56,882 bases of DNA from assembly GCA_016793165.1 (NCBI GenBank), contig JAEULA010000009.1:1-56882 (forward strand), in the 5' to 3' direction. This document shows positions 8,201-16,517 of the stretch, piece after piece. Numbering within the stretch: position 1 is the stretch's first letter; each line of letters begins with the position of its first letter. The notes beneath the pieces are model-generated. The model was not told the origin of the DNA, did not search any database, and saw nothing but the letters and a program-made list of their open reading frames with translations. The position numbers and the translations under genes are program-made. This DNA is from Alphaproteobacteria bacterium (GTDB taxonomy: Bacteria; Pseudomonadota; Alphaproteobacteria; CACIAM-22H2).

Positions 8201-8743
8201 ATGCTCCTCGTTCGCCACGGCCAGTCCGAATTTAACGCCGCATTCACCAACACGCGGGTCGATCCGGGCATTCCGGATCCGGGCCTGACGGCCATCGGCC
8301 GCCGCCAGGCCGCCGAGGCGGCCGACGCCCTCGCGCGCCATGACGTCCGCCGGCTGGTCGTCAGCCCCTATCTCCGCACGTTGCAGACCGCTTCGATCAT
8401 CGCGGAGCGCCTCGGCCTGCCGATCGAGATCGACGCCCGCGTGCGCGAGCGCGCCGCCTTCCATTGCGACATCGGCTCGTCGCCGCGGCTGCTCGCGGAG
8501 CGCTTTCCGGCGCTCCGGTTCGACCATCTCGGCGACCCCTGGTGGCACGATCATCTCGGCCTCGGACGCGCCGAGACCGAAGCCGAGCTCGACGACCGCG
8601 CCGGCCACTTCCGGCGCGACATGGCCAGGCGCGACGACTGGCGTGCGGTCGCCGTGATCACCCATTGGGGCTTCGTCCGCGCACTGACGGGCCAACAGGT
8701 GCAGAACGGCGAGATCCTGCGCTTCGAGCTCGCGCCCGCCTGA
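8201..8743 (+). CDS. Histidine phosphatase (phosphoglycerate mutase-like) family protein
   Basis: This 180-residue protein starts with the catalytic RHG motif (MLLVRHGQSEFN, with His6). It continues with DPGLTAIGRRQAAEAADAL and SPYLRTLQTASII, and the second catalytic His lies in AVITHWGFVRALTG. The layout is that of a small cytoplasmic branch-1 histidine phosphatase. The substrate cannot be told; sugar phosphate, alpha-ribazole phosphate and others are possible. The frame is open for a long way upstream, but the RHG motif normally lies at the extreme N-terminus, which fixes ATG 8201. The gene faces away from the Tim44-like gene and precedes secB on the same strand. Confidence 0.88.
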   Translation: MLLVRHGQSEFNAAFTNTRVDPGIPDPGLTAIGRRQAAEAADALARHDVRRLVVSPYLRTLQTASIIAERLGLPIEIDARVRERAAFHCDIGSSPRLLAERFPALRFDHLGDPWWHDHLGLGRAETEAELDDRAGHFRRDMARRDDWRAVAVITHWGFVRALTGQQVQNGEILRFELAPA

Positions 8744-8894
8744 TCGCCGCGCGTCTTAGCCAAACCGGTCAACCATGCGGCAAGGCCGGGGCGGATGCAG
8801 CCGGCGTAGCCGACCCGCTCCGTGGACGCCCGCTTCGGGCCCATGCTAGAGCCGCCCCCGAATTCGACGCCGCCAGCTCCTGAAAGGACACGTC

Positions 8895-9380
8895 ATGGCC
8901 GACCAGCCGCAAGCCCAGCCCCAGAACTTCGCGCCCCTGGCCGTGAGCCTGCAGTACCTCAAGGACATGTCCTTCGAGAGCCCGCGCGCGCCGCAGGTGT
9001 TCGTCACCCAGGGGCCGCAGTCGCAGGTGAACGTCAACGTGCGCGTCGACGGCCGCGGTGTCGGCGAGAACACCTACGAGATCACGCTGCATCTCGAGGT
9101 GAAGGCCGAGGCGGGCGGCGAGGCGGTGTTCCTGCTCGAGATGGACTATGCCGGCATCTTCACCGTCGCGCCGCAGGCGCCGGAAGTGCTCGGGCCCCTG
9201 CTGATGATCGAGGCGCCGCGCATCCTTTTCCCGTTCGCGCGCCAGATCGTCACCGCCACGATCGCCGCCGGCGGCTTCCCGCCGTTGCTGATCAACCCGA
9301 TCGACTTCGCCGACCTCTATCGCCGCCAGCTCGCGGCGGCGGGCAGCGCCGGCTCGACCGGCCCGACCGGCACGGCCTGA
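8895..9380 (+). CDS. secB: Protein-export chaperone SecB
   Basis: This 161-residue protein matches SecB along its length: LQYLKDMSFESPRAPQVF at the N-terminus, VNVNVRVDGRGVGENTYEITLHLEVKA, FLLEMDYAGIFTV, LLMIEAPRILFPFARQIVTATIAAGGFPPLLINPIDFADLYR. SecB binds unfolded preproteins as a tetramer and hands them to SecA for export through SecYEG. The Gly/Ser/Thr-rich C-terminal tail is not conserved. The placement close to dnaQ, coaE and the Tim44-like gene follows the usual alphaproteobacterial neighbourhood, and it is convergent with dnaQ here. Confidence 0.97.
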   Translation: MADQPQAQPQNFAPLAVSLQYLKDMSFESPRAPQVFVTQGPQSQVNVNVRVDGRGVGENTYEITLHLEVKAEAGGEAVFLLEMDYAGIFTVAPQAPEVLGPLLMIEAPRILFPFARQIVTATIAAGGFPPLLINPIDFADLYRRQLAAAGSAGSTGPTGTA

Positions 9381-9396
9381 CGATCCGCGCGGATCG
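9381..9396. terminator. Perfect 16-bp palindrome between convergent secB and dnaQ
   Basis: The sequence CGATCCGCGCGGATCG is a perfect inverted repeat beginning directly after the secB stop and eight bases before the end of dnaQ. It could form a compact hairpin that ends or protects both convergent transcripts. There is no T-run on either side, so a classical intrinsic terminator is not shown. Confidence 0.35.
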
Positions 9397-9404
9397 CCGC
9401 GCGT

Positions 9405-10076
9405 TCAGCCCTCGGCGAGCCAGAGCGGCGATTTCAGCTTCTTGACGAGCTCGGCATGTGCCGCGAGCTCGTCGGCGGTCGGTGCGTGCGGACGCGCCGG
9501 CCGCGGCTCGCGCTTGGCGCGATGGTCGGCCGGCGCCGGACCGGCGACGAGGTCGATCGACGCCTGCCGGCCCCCGATCAGCTCGATATAGACGTCGGCA
9601 AGCAGCTCGGAATCGAGCAGCGCGCCATGGAAGGTCCGCTTGGTGTTGTCGATGCCGAAGCGCTGGCACAGCGCATCGAGCGACACCGGCGAGCCCGGGA
9701 ACTTGCGGCGCGCCATCGCCACGGTGTCGATCGCCCGTCCCGACGGGATCGCCGGGAAGCCCAGCCGGCCGAGCTCGGCGTTCAGGAAGGCGAGATCGAA
9801 CTCGGCATTGTGGATGACCAGCGTGGCGTCCTCGATGAATTCGAGGAACTCCGCCGCGATCTGCGCGAAGACCGGCTTGCCCTTCACCTGCGCCGCGGAG
9901 ATGCCGTGGATCGCGGTCGCCTCGGCGGGGATGTCGCGCTCCGGATCGATGTAATGATGGAGATGCCTGCCCGTCGGCATGTGGTTGACGAGCTCGAGGC
10001 AGCCCAGCTCGACGATGCGATGGCCGGCCTTCGGATCGAGACCCGTGGTCTCGGTGTCGAGAATGACTTCGCGCAT
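9405..10076 (-). CDS. dnaQ: DNA polymerase III epsilon subunit (3'-5' exonuclease)
   Basis: This 223-residue protein carries the DnaQ exonuclease motifs: ExoI LDTETTGLDP (metal-binding Asp and Glu near residues 7-9), ExoII HNAEFDLAFLNAEL and ExoIII HGALLDSELLADVYIEL. It provides proofreading for the replicative polymerase. The C-terminal 40 residues contain the linker and a segment ending LKSPLWLAEG, where epsilon contacts the alpha subunit. It lies 73 bases downstream of coaE on the same strand, the usual coaE-dnaQ pairing of Alphaproteobacteria. The preceding aroE and maf genes of that cluster are not adjacent here. Confidence 0.96.
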   Translation of the reverse strand: MREVILDTETTGLDPKAGHRIVELGCLELVNHMPTGRHLHHYIDPERDIPAEATAIHGISAAQVKGKPVFAQIAAEFLEFIEDATLVIHNAEFDLAFLNAELGRLGFPAIPSGRAIDTVAMARRKFPGSPVSLDALCQRFGIDNTKRTFHGALLDSELLADVYIELIGGRQASIDLVAGPAPADHRAKREPRPARPHAPTADELAAHAELVKKLKSPLWLAEG

Positions 10077-10149
10077 GAGGCGCCGAGGCTATCGGGCCGC
10101 CGGCGTCGGTTCCAGGCCGCTCGTCACCGGCGGAGCCGGTCGCGCGGCC

Positions 10150-10770
10150 TCATCGCCAGCCGGGACGCCAAACGATGGCCGGCGACGCCGAAAGACGTCG
10201 CAGGGCCCGGCCGAGCTCGATCCATGTGCGGGCGACGCCCTGCGCCGAGGTGACCACGGCGTCCGCGCGCCGACGCTTTTCCCGGTCGGGAGTCTGGCGG
10301 CCGAGGATCGCGGCCAGCCTGGCCTCGGTCATGCCCGGGCGTCGCAGCACGCGGGCGCGCTGCAGCCAGGCCGGGGCGGAGACCACGACGACGGCGTCCA
10401 GTCGCTTCTCGGCCTGGGTCTCGAACAGCAGCGGAATGTCCAGCACCACCGCGCGGGCGCGCCGGCGGGCGTGACAGGCAACGAAATCGCGCGCGCTGGC
10501 CTGCGCCAGCGGATGCAGGATTTGCTCGAGGCGTCCGAGTGCGGCGGCATCGCCGAAGACTCGCGCGCCGAGCGCCTGGCGGTCGACCGCGCCGCCCCGG
10601 ACGACGCCGGGAAACGCCGCATCGACGGCGGCGACCGCCGCGCCGCCCGGCGCCAGCATCCGATGCACGGCCGCGTCGGCATCGTGGACGAACAGCCCGC
10701 GGCGGCGCAGAAGCCGCGCCGCCGTCGACTTGCCCATCGCGATCGATCCGGTGAGGCCGATGATGCGCAT
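10150..10770 (-). CDS. coaE: Dephospho-CoA kinase
   Basis: This 206-residue protein begins MRIIGLTGSIAMGKSTAARLL, an N-terminal P-loop of the CoaE type (GSIAMGKST). It continues with DADAAVHRMLAPGG, LEQILHPLA, VLDIPLLFET and a lid-region pattern (RRPGMTEARLAAILGRQ). CoaE phosphorylates the 3' hydroxyl of dephospho-CoA in the last step of CoA synthesis. ATG 10770 is chosen because the P-loop must lie at the N-terminus; the frame stays open upstream through antisense rho sequence. It ends before dnaQ and starts 33 bases after the rho stop on the same strand. Confidence 0.95.
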   Translation of the reverse strand: MRIIGLTGSIAMGKSTAARLLRRRGLFVHDADAAVHRMLAPGGAAVAAVDAAFPGVVRGGAVDRQALGARVFGDAAALGRLEQILHPLAQASARDFVACHARRRARAVVLDIPLLFETQAEKRLDAVVVVSAPAWLQRARVLRRPGMTEARLAAILGRQTPDREKRRRADAVVTSAQGVARTWIELGRALRRLSASPAIVWRPGWR

Positions 10771-10802
10771 CGCCGGGCCCCGCGCGGCCAGACGGCTGCC
10801 CG

Positions 10803-12197
10803 TCAGGTGTTCATCGCCTCGAAGAAATCCTTGTTGGTCTTCGAGGACTTGAGCTTGTCGACGAGGAACTCCATCGCGTCGACCGTGCCCATCGGCATCA
10901 GGATCCGGCGCAGGACGTACATCTTGGCGAGGATGCCCTTGTCGACCAGGAGCTCCTCCTTGCGCGTGCCCGACTTGGTGATGTCGATCGACGGGAAGGT
11001 GCGCTTGTCCGAGAGCTTGCGGTCGAGAATGATCTCGGAATTGCCGGTGCCCTTGAACTCCTCGAAGATAACCTCGTCCATGCGGCTGCCGGTGTCGATC
11101 AGGCCGGTGGCGATGATCGTCAGGCTGCCGCCCTCCTCGATGTTGCGCGCCGCGCCGAAGAACCGCTTCGGGCGCTGCAGGGCATTGGCGTCGACGCCGC
11201 CGGTGAGGACCTTGCCCGAGCTGGGAACCACGGTGTTGTAGGCGCGACCGAGGCGCGTGATCGAGTCCAGCAGGATCACGACGTCGCGCTTGTGCTCGAC
11301 GAGCCGCTTGGCCTTCTCGATCACCATCTCGGCGACCTGGACGTGGCGCGTCGCCGGCTCGTCGAAGGTCGAGGACACGACCTCGCCCTTCACCGAGCGC
11401 TGCATGTCCGTGACCTCCTCTGGCCGCTCGTCGATCAGCAGCACGATCAGGTAGCACTCGGGATGGTTGGTCGCGATCGAGTTCGCGATGTTCTGCAGCA
11501 TCACCGTCTTGCCGGTGCGCGGCGGCGCGATGATCAGCGCGCGCTGGCCTTTGCCGATCGGCGCGATGAGGTCGATGATGCGGTGCGTCGAGTCCTTGCG
11601 GAACGCCGGGTGGTTCGACGTGCCGCGCTCGGTGCGCTCCGTGCGCGTGCCGGAGAGCTTGCTGCGCAGCGTCGTCGACTCCTCGTCGCCCTGGGCGCGC
11701 CGCGAGCGCGCCGGCGGCGGCGGCGGGGGGGTCGGCGTGCTCTCGTCGACGACCTCCATCTTCAGCCGCTCCTCCGGATAGAGCGGCGTCAGGTTGTCGA
11801 AGTTCACGCGATGGCGCGCGACCTCGGGCTGGTCGAAGTTGATCGTGCGCACGGTGGTCAGCGCGAAGTAGCGCTCGCCGTCCTTCGGCGCGCGGATCTG
11901 CCCGTCGACCGTGTCGCCGGTGCGCAAGCCGTAGCGGCGCAGCAGCTGCGGCGCGACGTAGATGTCGTCGGGCCCGGGCAGGTAGTTCGATTCCGGGCTG
12001 CGCAGGAAGCCGAAGCCGTCGGGAAGCATCTCGATGACGCCGTCGCCGTAGATGGCGGTGCCGGCTTCCGCCTGCTTCTGGAGGATGGCGAACATCAGCT
12101 CCTGCCGACGCAGCGTCGACGCGTTCTCGATGTTCGACTCCTCGGCCAGGCTCAGGAGCTCGGTCGGGGTCTTGCGCTTGAGGTCTTGGAGATTCAT
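10803..12197 (-). CDS. rho: Transcription termination factor Rho with a linker insertion
   Basis: This 464-residue protein begins with the Rho N-domain ([20 protein letters not shown]) and the RNA-binding cold-shock fold ([17 protein letters not shown]...[25 protein letters not shown]). The ATPase has the P-loop [29 protein letters not shown], the Q-loop/R-loop region and SGTRKEELL. Rho is usually near 420 residues. Here about 50 extra residues (roughly 152-203) with six prolines and many Arg/Glu/Ser/Thr split the RNA-binding and ATPase parts. ATG 12197 gives the family N-terminus; the open frame reaches 12332 with no family similarity. The 5' leader up to the adenine deaminase gene is about 260 bases, which would leave room for autoregulation, but I see no specific element there. 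Confidence 0.97.
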   Translation of the reverse strand: MNLQDLKRKTPTELLSLAEESNIENASTLRRQELMFAILQKQAEAGTAIYGDGVIEMLPDGFGFLRSPESNYLPGPDDIYVAPQLLRRYGLRTGDTVDGQIRAPKDGERYFALTTVRTINFDQPEVARHRVNFDNLTPLYPEERLKMEVVDESTPTPPPPPPARSRRAQGDEESTTLRSKLSGTRTERTERGTSNHPAFRKDSTHRIIDLIAPIGKGQRALIIAPPRTGKTVMLQNIANSIATNHPECYLIVLLIDERPEEVTDMQRSVKGEVVSSTFDEPATRHVQVAEMVIEKAKRLVEHKRDVVILLDSITRLGRAYNTVVPSSGKVLTGGVDANALQRPKRFFGAARNIEEGGSLTIIATGLIDTGSRMDEVIFEEFKGTGNSEIILDRKLSDKRTFPSIDITKSGTRKEELLVDKGILAKMYVLRRILMPMGTVDAMEFLVDKLKSSKTNKDFFEAMNT

Positions 12198-12456
12198 GGC
12201 GATGGGATCAACGGGCTTTGGGTTCAGGGTGGCTCTTGGGGGAGGAGCGACTTGTACTTCAGCGGCTCGGTGGAAATCGGAGAGGGCGAGTGCAAGCCAG
12301 GAAGTCCCGCACGTGCTCACAGAAATCGCCACACCCCGCGGCGGGCTTGAAGGAAGGATTTTCGGGGTTGCGCTGGATCCAGGTCCGGATCCGTCAACAT
12401 CGCCTCGTCAGCGATGCGAGAGAGCGGATCGGATGTACTGCCGGTCGGCGATTAAG

Positions 12457-13485
12457 TCAACCGATCGCCACACCCAGGCGCCGGGCGACCGCCGCAATGT
12501 CCCCCAAATGACGCTGTTTCGCCGCCGGGTCGAGGAAGCTCGCGCGGAACCCGTTGGCCGCGAGCGCGACGATCGTCGCGTCGGACAGGTCCAGCGCCGC
12601 GGCGGTTGCCTGGTAGTTCTCGCTCAGATAACCGCCGAAATAGGCCGGATCGTCGGAATTGACGGTCACGACCAGCCCGGCCTCGAGCAGCGCCCCGAGA
12701 TTGTGCCGTGCCATCGTCGGGAACACCCGCAGCCGGACGTTGGAGAGCGGGCAGACGGTCAGGGGCATGCCGAGGTCGCGAAGGCGCCGCGTCACCGCCG
12801 GATCCTCGAGGCAGCGCACGCCGTGATCGATGCGCGCGACCTGGAGCTGGTCGATCGCCTCGGTGATGTAGGCGGGCGGGCCCTCCTCGCCGGCATGCGC
12901 GACCGTCTTCAGGCCCAGCGACCGGGCGCGGGCGAAGACGCGAGCGAATTTGGACGGCGGATGACCACGCTCCGAGGAATCGAGCCCGAGGGCCGTGAAC
13001 CGGTGCAGCCACGGCTCGAGCCGCGCCAGGGTCCCGAGCGCATCCGCCTCGTCGAGATGCCGCAGGATGCAGGGGATCAGCCGCCAGGTGATCCCGTGGT
13101 CACGCTCGGCGCGCGACAGCGCATCGACGAGGCCTTCGACCACGTCCGCCAGCGCGATGCCGCGAGCGGTGTGGGTCTGCGGATCGAAGAAGATCTCGAC
13201 GTGCCGGACGTTCTCCGCCGCCATTCGCGCGAGATAGGCCGACGCGAGGGCGTCGAAGTCAGCGCGCGTGCGCAGCACGTCGGCCCCGGCGTAGTAGAGA
13301 TCGAGGAACGACTGCAGGTCCTTGAAGTCGTAGGCGCGGCGCAGCTCGTCGACGTCGGCGAAGGCAAGCTTCACCCCGTTGCGGCGCGCGAGCTCGAACA
13401 TGAGCTCGGGCTCCAGCGTGCCCTCGATGTGCAGATGCAGCTCCGCCTTCGGCAGGGCCCTAATCAGCGCCAGCTGGTCGCCCAT
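12457..13485 (-). CDS. Adenine deaminase (adenosine-deaminase superfamily)
   Basis: This 342-residue metal-dependent hydrolase has HLHIEGTLEPELMFELARRN at the N-terminus (the HxH pair), HAGEEGP, IDHGVRCLEDP, CPLSNVRLRVFPTM and NSDDPAYFGGYLSENY. The EGTLEPE and DDPAYFGGY forms are those I associate with the adenine deaminase branch rather than true adenosine deaminases. It would convert adenine to hypoxanthine and ammonia for purine salvage. The start at 13485 gives the expected N-terminus a few residues before HLH. It lies between hemJ and rho on the same strand, with gaps of about 100 and 260 bases, so it may be its own transcript. The adenine versus adenosine choice is by motif memory only. 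Confidence 0.88.
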   Translation of the reverse strand: MGDQLALIRALPKAELHLHIEGTLEPELMFELARRNGVKLAFADVDELRRAYDFKDLQSFLDLYYAGADVLRTRADFDALASAYLARMAAENVRHVEIFFDPQTHTARGIALADVVEGLVDALSRAERDHGITWRLIPCILRHLDEADALGTLARLEPWLHRFTALGLDSSERGHPPSKFARVFARARSLGLKTVAHAGEEGPPAYITEAIDQLQVARIDHGVRCLEDPAVTRRLRDLGMPLTVCPLSNVRLRVFPTMARHNLGALLEAGLVVTVNSDDPAYFGGYLSENYQATAAALDLSDATIVALAANGFRASFLDPAAKQRHLGDIAAVARRLGVAIG

Positions 13486-13587
13486 CGCTTGCTCCGCCCG
13501 TCGACGCCGGCTCGATCCCCGGCCGGCCCATCGCCCGGCACCAGAGCAGCGGCCGCGGCGGCACGCAAGCGCGCCACCGGGAAGAAT

Positions 13588-14028
13588 TCAGAACGGCTTG
13601 ACGATCACGACGATGACGATGGCGATCATCAGCACGGTCGGGATCTCGTTCGCGATCCTGTACGTGCGGGCCGGCCGCGTGTTGCGGTCGGCCGCGAAGT
13701 CCTTCCGCCACAGGGCGAACACGTGGTGCACCACCGTCATGGCGCTGATCAGGACGACCTTGGCGTGGAGCCAGGCCTGCGACCAGTCCTGCACCCAGAG
13801 CATCGCGGTTCCGAAGATCCAGACCGCAAACATCGCCGGGTTCATGATTGCGCGCAGCAGGCGCCGTTCCATGATCTTGAACGTCTCGGACTGCGGCGAG
13901 CCGGGCGGCGCATCGCAGTGGTAGACGAACAGCCGCGGCAGGTAGAGCAGCCCCGCCATCCAGGCGATCACGCTGATCACGTGCAGCGCCTTGATCCATG
14001 CGTAGTGGTCGAGGATGAACGCGCTCAT
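13588..14028 (-). CDS. hemJ: Protoporphyrinogen oxidase HemJ
   Basis: This 146-residue membrane protein has four predicted membrane helices. It shows the HemJ pattern: WIKALHVISVIAWMAGLLYLPRLFVYH near the N-terminus, FKIMERRLLRAIMNPAMFAVWIFG, WLHAKVVLISAMTVVHHVFALWRKDFA and a C-terminal helix ending VVIVKPF. HemJ oxidises protoporphyrinogen IX to protoporphyrin IX, the step before ferrochelatase. Conserved His (LHVI) and Lys (HAKV) residues are present. Its ATG overlaps the hemH stop (ATGA), so hemE, hemH and hemJ form a coupled three-gene haem operon. The frame is open far upstream, so the ATG was set by the family N-terminus and the overlap. Confidence 0.95.
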   Translation of the reverse strand: MSAFILDHYAWIKALHVISVIAWMAGLLYLPRLFVYHCDAPPGSPQSETFKIMERRLLRAIMNPAMFAVWIFGTAMLWVQDWSQAWLHAKVVLISAMTVVHHVFALWRKDFAADRNTRPARTYRIANEIPTVLMIAIVIVVIVKPF

Positions 14029-15062
14029 GCGGCGGCTCGGCAGGGGCAGCCGGTGGATCGTACCGGGCAGAGGCGGGCCCCGCGATCCGAGCGGATCGCG
14101 TCCGGCGCCGACGCGATCAGTGCGCGCACCATCCCGGCAAGACCGGCGATGAAATCGGGATGCGTCGAGACGGTCGGCGCCCGGACATAGGCGGGCACGC
14201 CGGCGGCGGCGGCCCGCTCGCGATATTCGATGTCGAGCTCGACCAGCGTTTCGCTGTGCTCGGAGACGAAGGCGAGCGGCAGGACGACGAGCGGAACCCG
14301 GTCGCGACCGGCGCGCGCGATCTCGTCCTCGGTGGACGGGCCGATCCATTTCATCGGTCCGACGCGGCTCTGGTAGCACACGACGGAATCGAGCGTCGCA
14401 TCGCCGAGCGCCGCGACCACGGCGGCCGCCGTCTGCTCGACCTGCCACTGATAGGGATCGCCCGCCTGCACGACCTTTTCCGGCAGGCCATGGGCCGAGA
14501 ACAGCACCCGGGGATTGCCAAGGGGGGCCGCCTTGGCGAGCGCTTCGCGCAGGATCTTCGCCGATGCCGAGATGAATCCCGGTTGCGTGGGATAGCAGCA
14601 GAGCTCGGAGGTCGGCGCGGCGAGTCCGGCGGCGGCAGCGGCCGCATGCCAGGCCTTCAGGCTCGATGCCGTGGTCGTCGTCGAGAACTGCGGATAGAGC
14701 GGCAGCAGGACCAGGCGATCGGGTCGCCACGCGGCGAATTCCCGCGCCGTCGCATCCGCGAAGGGATGCCAGTAGCGCATCGCCGGCAGCGCCTTCACCT
14801 CGCCGAGATCGGCGAGCGCCGCCTCGAGCGCGCGGGCCTGGGCGAGCGTGTTGGGCAGCAGCGGCGAACCGCCGCCCAGCTTTTCGTAGATCTCGCGCGC
14901 GATCGGCGCGCGCCGGCGCGAGATCAGATGCGCGAGCAGCAGTCGGATCGGCCCCGGGCCCCGGATGATCGCGGGATCGTTGAAGAGGTTGAACAGGAAC
15001 GGCTGTACCGATGCCGGTCGATCGGGACCGCCGAGATTGAAGAGCGCGATCGCGAGCTTCAT
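14025..15062 (-). CDS. hemH: Ferrochelatase with C-terminal putative [2Fe-2S] cysteine motif
   Basis: This 345-residue protein starts MKLAIALFNLGGPDRPASVQPFL, typical for HemH. It has the catalytic-His region VLFSAHGLPEKVVQAGDPY, then CYQSRVGPMKWIGPSTEDEI and SEHSETLVELDIEYRE. HemH inserts Fe2+ into protoporphyrin IX. The C-terminus has C332-x6-C339-x-C341, and C155/C156 lie in the middle. An internal Cys plus a C-terminal C-x6-C-x-C is, from memory, the ligand set of the [2Fe-2S] ferrochelatases described from Caulobacter and mycobacteria. Its ATG overlaps the hemE stop and its stop overlaps the hemJ start (ATGA each), so expression is likely coupled. Confidence 0.96.
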   Translation of the reverse strand: MKLAIALFNLGGPDRPASVQPFLFNLFNDPAIIRGPGPIRLLLAHLISRRRAPIAREIYEKLGGGSPLLPNTLAQARALEAALADLGEVKALPAMRYWHPFADATAREFAAWRPDRLVLLPLYPQFSTTTTASSLKAWHAAAAAAGLAAPTSELCCYPTQPGFISASAKILREALAKAAPLGNPRVLFSAHGLPEKVVQAGDPYQWQVEQTAAAVVAALGDATLDSVVCYQSRVGPMKWIGPSTEDEIARAGRDRVPLVVLPLAFVSEHSETLVELDIEYRERAAAAGVPAYVRAPTVSTHPDFIAGLAGMVRALIASAPDAIRSDRGARLCPVRSTGCPCRAAA

Positions 15063-16153
15063 GCGGGGCGATCCGGGCGCCGCCAGTCCTGGATGATCCG
15101 GCTCAGCGCCGCGACGTTCTCGATCGGCACATCGGGCGTGATTCCGTGGCCGAGATTGAAGACGAAGGCGCGATCGCGCCAGGCGGCGAGGATCGCGCGC
15201 GCGGCCGCCAGCATCGGCTCGCCGCCGACGGTCATCAGGATGGGATCGAGATTGCCCTGCAGCGCAACGCGTCCGGGCAGCGCCAGCGCGGCCCAGCTCG
15301 GCGCCACGCCGGCATCGAGGCCCACCGCGTCGATGCCGGTCTCGCCGGCATAGCGCAGCAGGCTCGTCCCGGCACCGCGCGGAAAGCCGATGACCGGCAC
15401 CGTCGGATGGCGCGCGCGGATCGCCTCGACGATGCGGCGCGTCGGCGCGATGCACCAGCGGTCGAATTCGTCGGCCGCGAGGATCCCGGCCCAGGTATCG
15501 AAGAGCTGGACCGCGTCGGCGCCGGCGACGATCTGGCGATCGAGATAGGCGATCGTCGCCTCGACGAGCACGTCGATCAGCAAGCCGAACGTCCCGGGAT
15601 CGCGTCGCGCGAAACGGCGAACCTCGATGAAGTCGTGGCCGCCGCCGCCCTCGACCATGTAGGTCGCGACGGTCCAGGGGCTGCCCGCGAACCCGATCAG
15701 CCCGCAGGCGTCGGGCAATGCGCCGCGGACGCGCGTGACGGTTTCGTAGACCGGTGCGAGGCGATCGGCCGACGTCGCGGTCTGGCCGGCCAGTTGCTCG
15801 ACATCGGCCCGCGTGCGCACGACGGCCAGCTGCGGACCCACGCCTTCCTTGAAGCTGACTTCAAGACCGAGAGCGTACGGGACCAGCAGGATGTCGGCGA
15901 ACAGGATCGCGCCATCCATGCCGAAGCGGCGGATCGGCTGCAGCGTCACTTCGGCGGCACGTGCCGGGTCGAGACAGAAGCCGATGAAGTCGGGAACCTC
16001 CGCCCGCAGGGCGCGATACTCGGGCAGGTACCGCCCGGCCTGGCGCATGAACCAGAACGGCGCGCGCTCGGTCTTCTCACCGCGCAAGGCGCGAACGAGC
16101 AGGGAAGGTTCTCTGGTCACCGGCGATCCCATCAGGCGAGCGCCTCTTACCAC
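15059..16153 (-). CDS. hemE: Uroporphyrinogen III decarboxylase
   Basis: This protein of up to 364 residues has the HemE signatures PFWFMRQAGRYLPEYRALR, CLDPARAAEVTLQPIRRFGMDGAILFADIL, GFAGSPWTVATYMVEGGG, DTWAGIL and GFPRGAGTSLLRYAGETGIDAVGLD. It removes four acetate carboxyl groups to give coproporphyrinogen III. MGSPVTREP at residue 8 (16132) is a likely alternative start. It is the first gene of the coupled hemE-hemH-hemJ operon. It is transcribed away from the intergenic region that I read as the replication origin, the same position hemE has next to the origin of Caulobacter and Rickettsia. Confidence 0.97.
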   Translation of the reverse strand: MVRGARLMGSPVTREPSLLVRALRGEKTERAPFWFMRQAGRYLPEYRALRAEVPDFIGFCLDPARAAEVTLQPIRRFGMDGAILFADILLVPYALGLEVSFKEGVGPQLAVVRTRADVEQLAGQTATSADRLAPVYETVTRVRGALPDACGLIGFAGSPWTVATYMVEGGGGHDFIEVRRFARRDPGTFGLLIDVLVEATIAYLDRQIVAGADAVQLFDTWAGILAADEFDRWCIAPTRRIVEAIRARHPTVPVIGFPRGAGTSLLRYAGETGIDAVGLDAGVAPSWAALALPGRVALQGNLDPILMTVGGEPMLAAARAILAAWRDRAFVFNLGHGITPDVPIENVAALSRIIQDWRRPDRPA

Positions 16154-16517
16154 CCTTAAAGACTCTTAAGAAAGGATGAGGATAGAGGTAGGTGCCTGTT
16201 GAAGCTGGGGATCAAGGCTTCTCGGCGGTCATCCGGCGAGTCGTCCCGAGGATCGCTGCCGCCGGTTCGCATGGGGACGAGTTCGCCCGGATCGTCGGAC
16301 AAACCCGTGATATCCGCGTTTCCGCGCGCCCTGTGAGTCACCGTGATATCCGGCCTCGCGCACGGCTTTCCACAGCGGCCTGCGAAGTGGATCGAACTTG
16401 TTCTCGCGCCCGCGGAATCCGGGGTGGTTAGCGGATCGTTAACGACGCTTACGCTCGCCTGGGGACAAGTGGCAAGTTATCCAGGCAACACCGTCATTCA
16501 TCCCCTCCCGTGTGTGC
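16154..16517. other. oriC: Candidate chromosomal replication origin (oriC) between hemE and ppsR
   Basis: This is the longest gene-free stretch of the window and lies between divergent hemE and ppsR, the conserved origin position in several Alphaproteobacteria. DnaA-box-like sequences with seven of nine matches to TTATCCACA are CTTTCCACA at 16366-16374 and TTATCCAGG at 16477-16485. TGGGGA, the complement of the TCCCCA weak box reported for Caulobacter, occurs at 16206, 16272 and 16460. AT-rich patches lie at 16154-16180, which includes a GACTC site of the GANTC methylation type at 16161, and around 16425-16455 (GTTAGCGGATCGTTAAC). The small open frames across it look like chance. The region must also hold the two divergent promoters. 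No replication assay or skew calculation supports this here. Confidence 0.6.

Noticed and set aside
16161..16174. TTAA-N6-TTAA near hemE as a CtrA box
   Set aside because: The CtrA consensus needs seven bases between the TTAA half-sites. The spacing here is six, so I did not list it as a site.
16156..16341. 61-aa frame in the hemE-ppsR gap
   Set aside because: It has no ribosome-binding site and no similarity, and it lies in the presumed origin. I treat it as chance.
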